In this document: positions 6,294 to 7,124 of the stretch, one piece after another
Layout of the letters: each line of letters begins with the position of its first letter
Position numbering within the stretch: position 1 is the stretch's first letter
Source: Pseudomonadota bacterium
Lineage (GTDB): Bacteria > Pseudomonadota > Alphaproteobacteria > Rhizobiales > Beijerinckiaceae
Assembly (NCBI GenBank): GCA_023450615.1
Contig: JAEXGT010000070.1
Span: 1 to 7,124, forward strand
DNA: 7,124 bases
Reading direction: 5' to 3'
Program-made: the position numbers and the translations under genes
Notes under the pieces: model-generated
What the model was told of the DNA's origin: nothing
Seen by the model: the letters and a program-made list of their open reading frames with translations, nothing else
The model's database searches: none

Positions 6294-7124
6294 AGAAGTC
6301 GCGCTGAACGCGGAAGCGAGCTTCCCAACGGTCGTCGCGACCGCCAGCACCGCTCACGTCGGTGTTAGCATACAGAACTTCCGGACCGATGTTCAGGCCA
6401 GAAACCGGCGACCACAGGAGGTTCGTGCCGACGCGCCATTCGCGGGAGTCAGCCAGACCGAAAGCTGCATCGTAGTCGATGCGGCCGTACGAACCGAACA
6501 GGTTCTGACGGAGCTCGGGGGTCCAGTAGTGACGGATGCCGGCAGCAACCTGCCAAGCGCGGGCGTTCTCGATGTCAGCGTCGGGGTTACCGGCGGTGAA
6601 CTCGTAAACAGCCTCACGAGCGGAGCCGAAGCCAGCGTAAGCCGGAGCGCCGTCCGTGTAGGTGCCGACGATCCAGAGAGCGTCGCCAGCGCCGAGCATC
6701 GGCAGGTTGAAGTTAGCCTGAGCCGAAACAGCGTAGCCGTAGTCGGTGTCAGCATTGTAAACCGTGGCGCCGGTGCCCACAACGAAGGGCAGGCCGCGGA
6801 GCTGGTGCAGAGCACCGGAGACCTGGATCGAACCCCAGGTGCCAGCGTACTTCACGTTAGCAACAACGTCGGGCATGCGCTGACCAGCCAGCTCACCGCC
6901 GACGGCAAGGCCGGAGCGATCAGCATAGCGGGGCTCTTCAACCGACAGCGAGGCCGAGAAGCCGTTGCCGAAGGAGAAGGTGTAAGCGAACAGGTTGACG
7001 TTCGGCTGATCCGACCAACGGATGGTGCCGAAAGACTGCGTGTCGACGTCGCCGTTGTCGAAGAAGGTCATCGCACGACCGGCGGTCAGACCACCGAACT
7101 GCACGAAGGCCTGGTCGACGTTAG
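6292..7124 (-). CDS. Outer-membrane porin, Porin_2 (Omp2b-like) family, 5' part missing
   Basis: The last 276 codons of a trimeric beta-barrel porin that lets small solutes cross the outer membrane. The reading frame is open to the right edge, so the signal peptide and first barrel strands lie outside the window; the visible part begins NVDQAFVQFGGLTAGRA. This resembles the family motif around the channel constriction, followed by TFFDNGDVDTQSFGTIRWS. Alternating polar and hydrophobic residues with many Gly, Tyr, Phe and Asn, and aromatic strand ends, run throughout. The protein ends in RVQRDF, with the C-terminal Phe typical of barrels recognised by the BAM machinery. A GTG at 7104 is internal, not a start. 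Codons such as GGT, CGT, GCT and GTT are more frequent here than in neighbours, which suggests high expression. Two hairpins follow the stop. Which porin paralogue it is cannot be told. Confidence 0.9.
   Translation of the reverse strand, partial: NVDQAFVQFGGLTAGRAMTFFDNGDVDTQSFGTIRWSDQPNVNLFAYTFSFGNGFSASLSVEEPRYADRSGLAVGGELAGQRMPDVVANVKYAGTWGSIQVSGALHQLRGLPFVVGTGATVYNADTDYGYAVSAQANFNLPMLGAGDALWIVGTYTDGAPAYAGFGSAREAVYEFTAGNPDADIENARAWQVAAGIRHYWTPELRQNLFGSYGRIDYDAAFGLADSREWRVGTNLLWSPVSGLNIGPEVLYANTDVSGAGGRDDRWEARFRVQRDF

Noticed and set aside
7102..7104. GTG as a start of a 270-residue porin
   Set aside because: The frame continues upstream to the window edge with porin-like residues (NVDQAF), so this Val is internal and the gene is truncated by the window.

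Overview
The window looks like ordinary chromosomal DNA of an alphaproteobacterium, most likely of the order Rhizobiales/Hyphomicrobiales. Methylobacteriaceae relatives such as Microvirga are a guess from remembered gene order, not a demonstrated placement. The coding DNA is GC-rich with G/C-biased third positions. A slt / dapA-smpB neighbourhood and a Porin_2-type (Omp2b-like) outer-membrane porin are both typical of that group. The first ~250 bases are clearly more AT-rich and carry no gene.

Layout from left to right: (1) 1-283, an AT-rich leader; (2) 284-955 (+), a NYN-domain (PIN-like) putative ribonuclease, closed by a hairpin terminator at 979-1008; (3) a leftward cluster of dapA (2954-2070), smpB (2062-1589) and a double-ACT-domain protein (1538-1008), convergent with the NYN gene; (4) a 186-base divergent regulatory interval (2955-3140); (5) a rightward pair, a periplasmic soluble lytic transglycosylase (3141-5204) and an alpha/beta hydrolase (5249-6148); (6) a convergent intergenic region with a strong bidirectional terminator; (7) the 3' part of a porin gene on the minus strand, cut by the right end of the window.

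How the genes may work together: DapA makes the precursor of diaminopimelate, which goes into lysine and peptidoglycan, and the divergent Slt cleaves peptidoglycan, so the shared interval separates a wall-building enzyme from a wall-recycling one. SmpB (trans-translation) and the NYN protein (putative RNase) are both plausible RNA-handling factors. The double-ACT protein is probably an amino-acid-sensing regulator. These links are inference from neighbourhood only.

I see no tRNA, rRNA, CRISPR array, insertion sequence, phage gene or toxin-antitoxin pair, and no convincing new multi-gene system. The points most worth a second look are at RNA level: a hairpin that would cover the ribosome binding site of the ACT gene, a tandem hairpin pair at the end of the porin message that includes its stop codon, and a perfect dyad in the slt leader.
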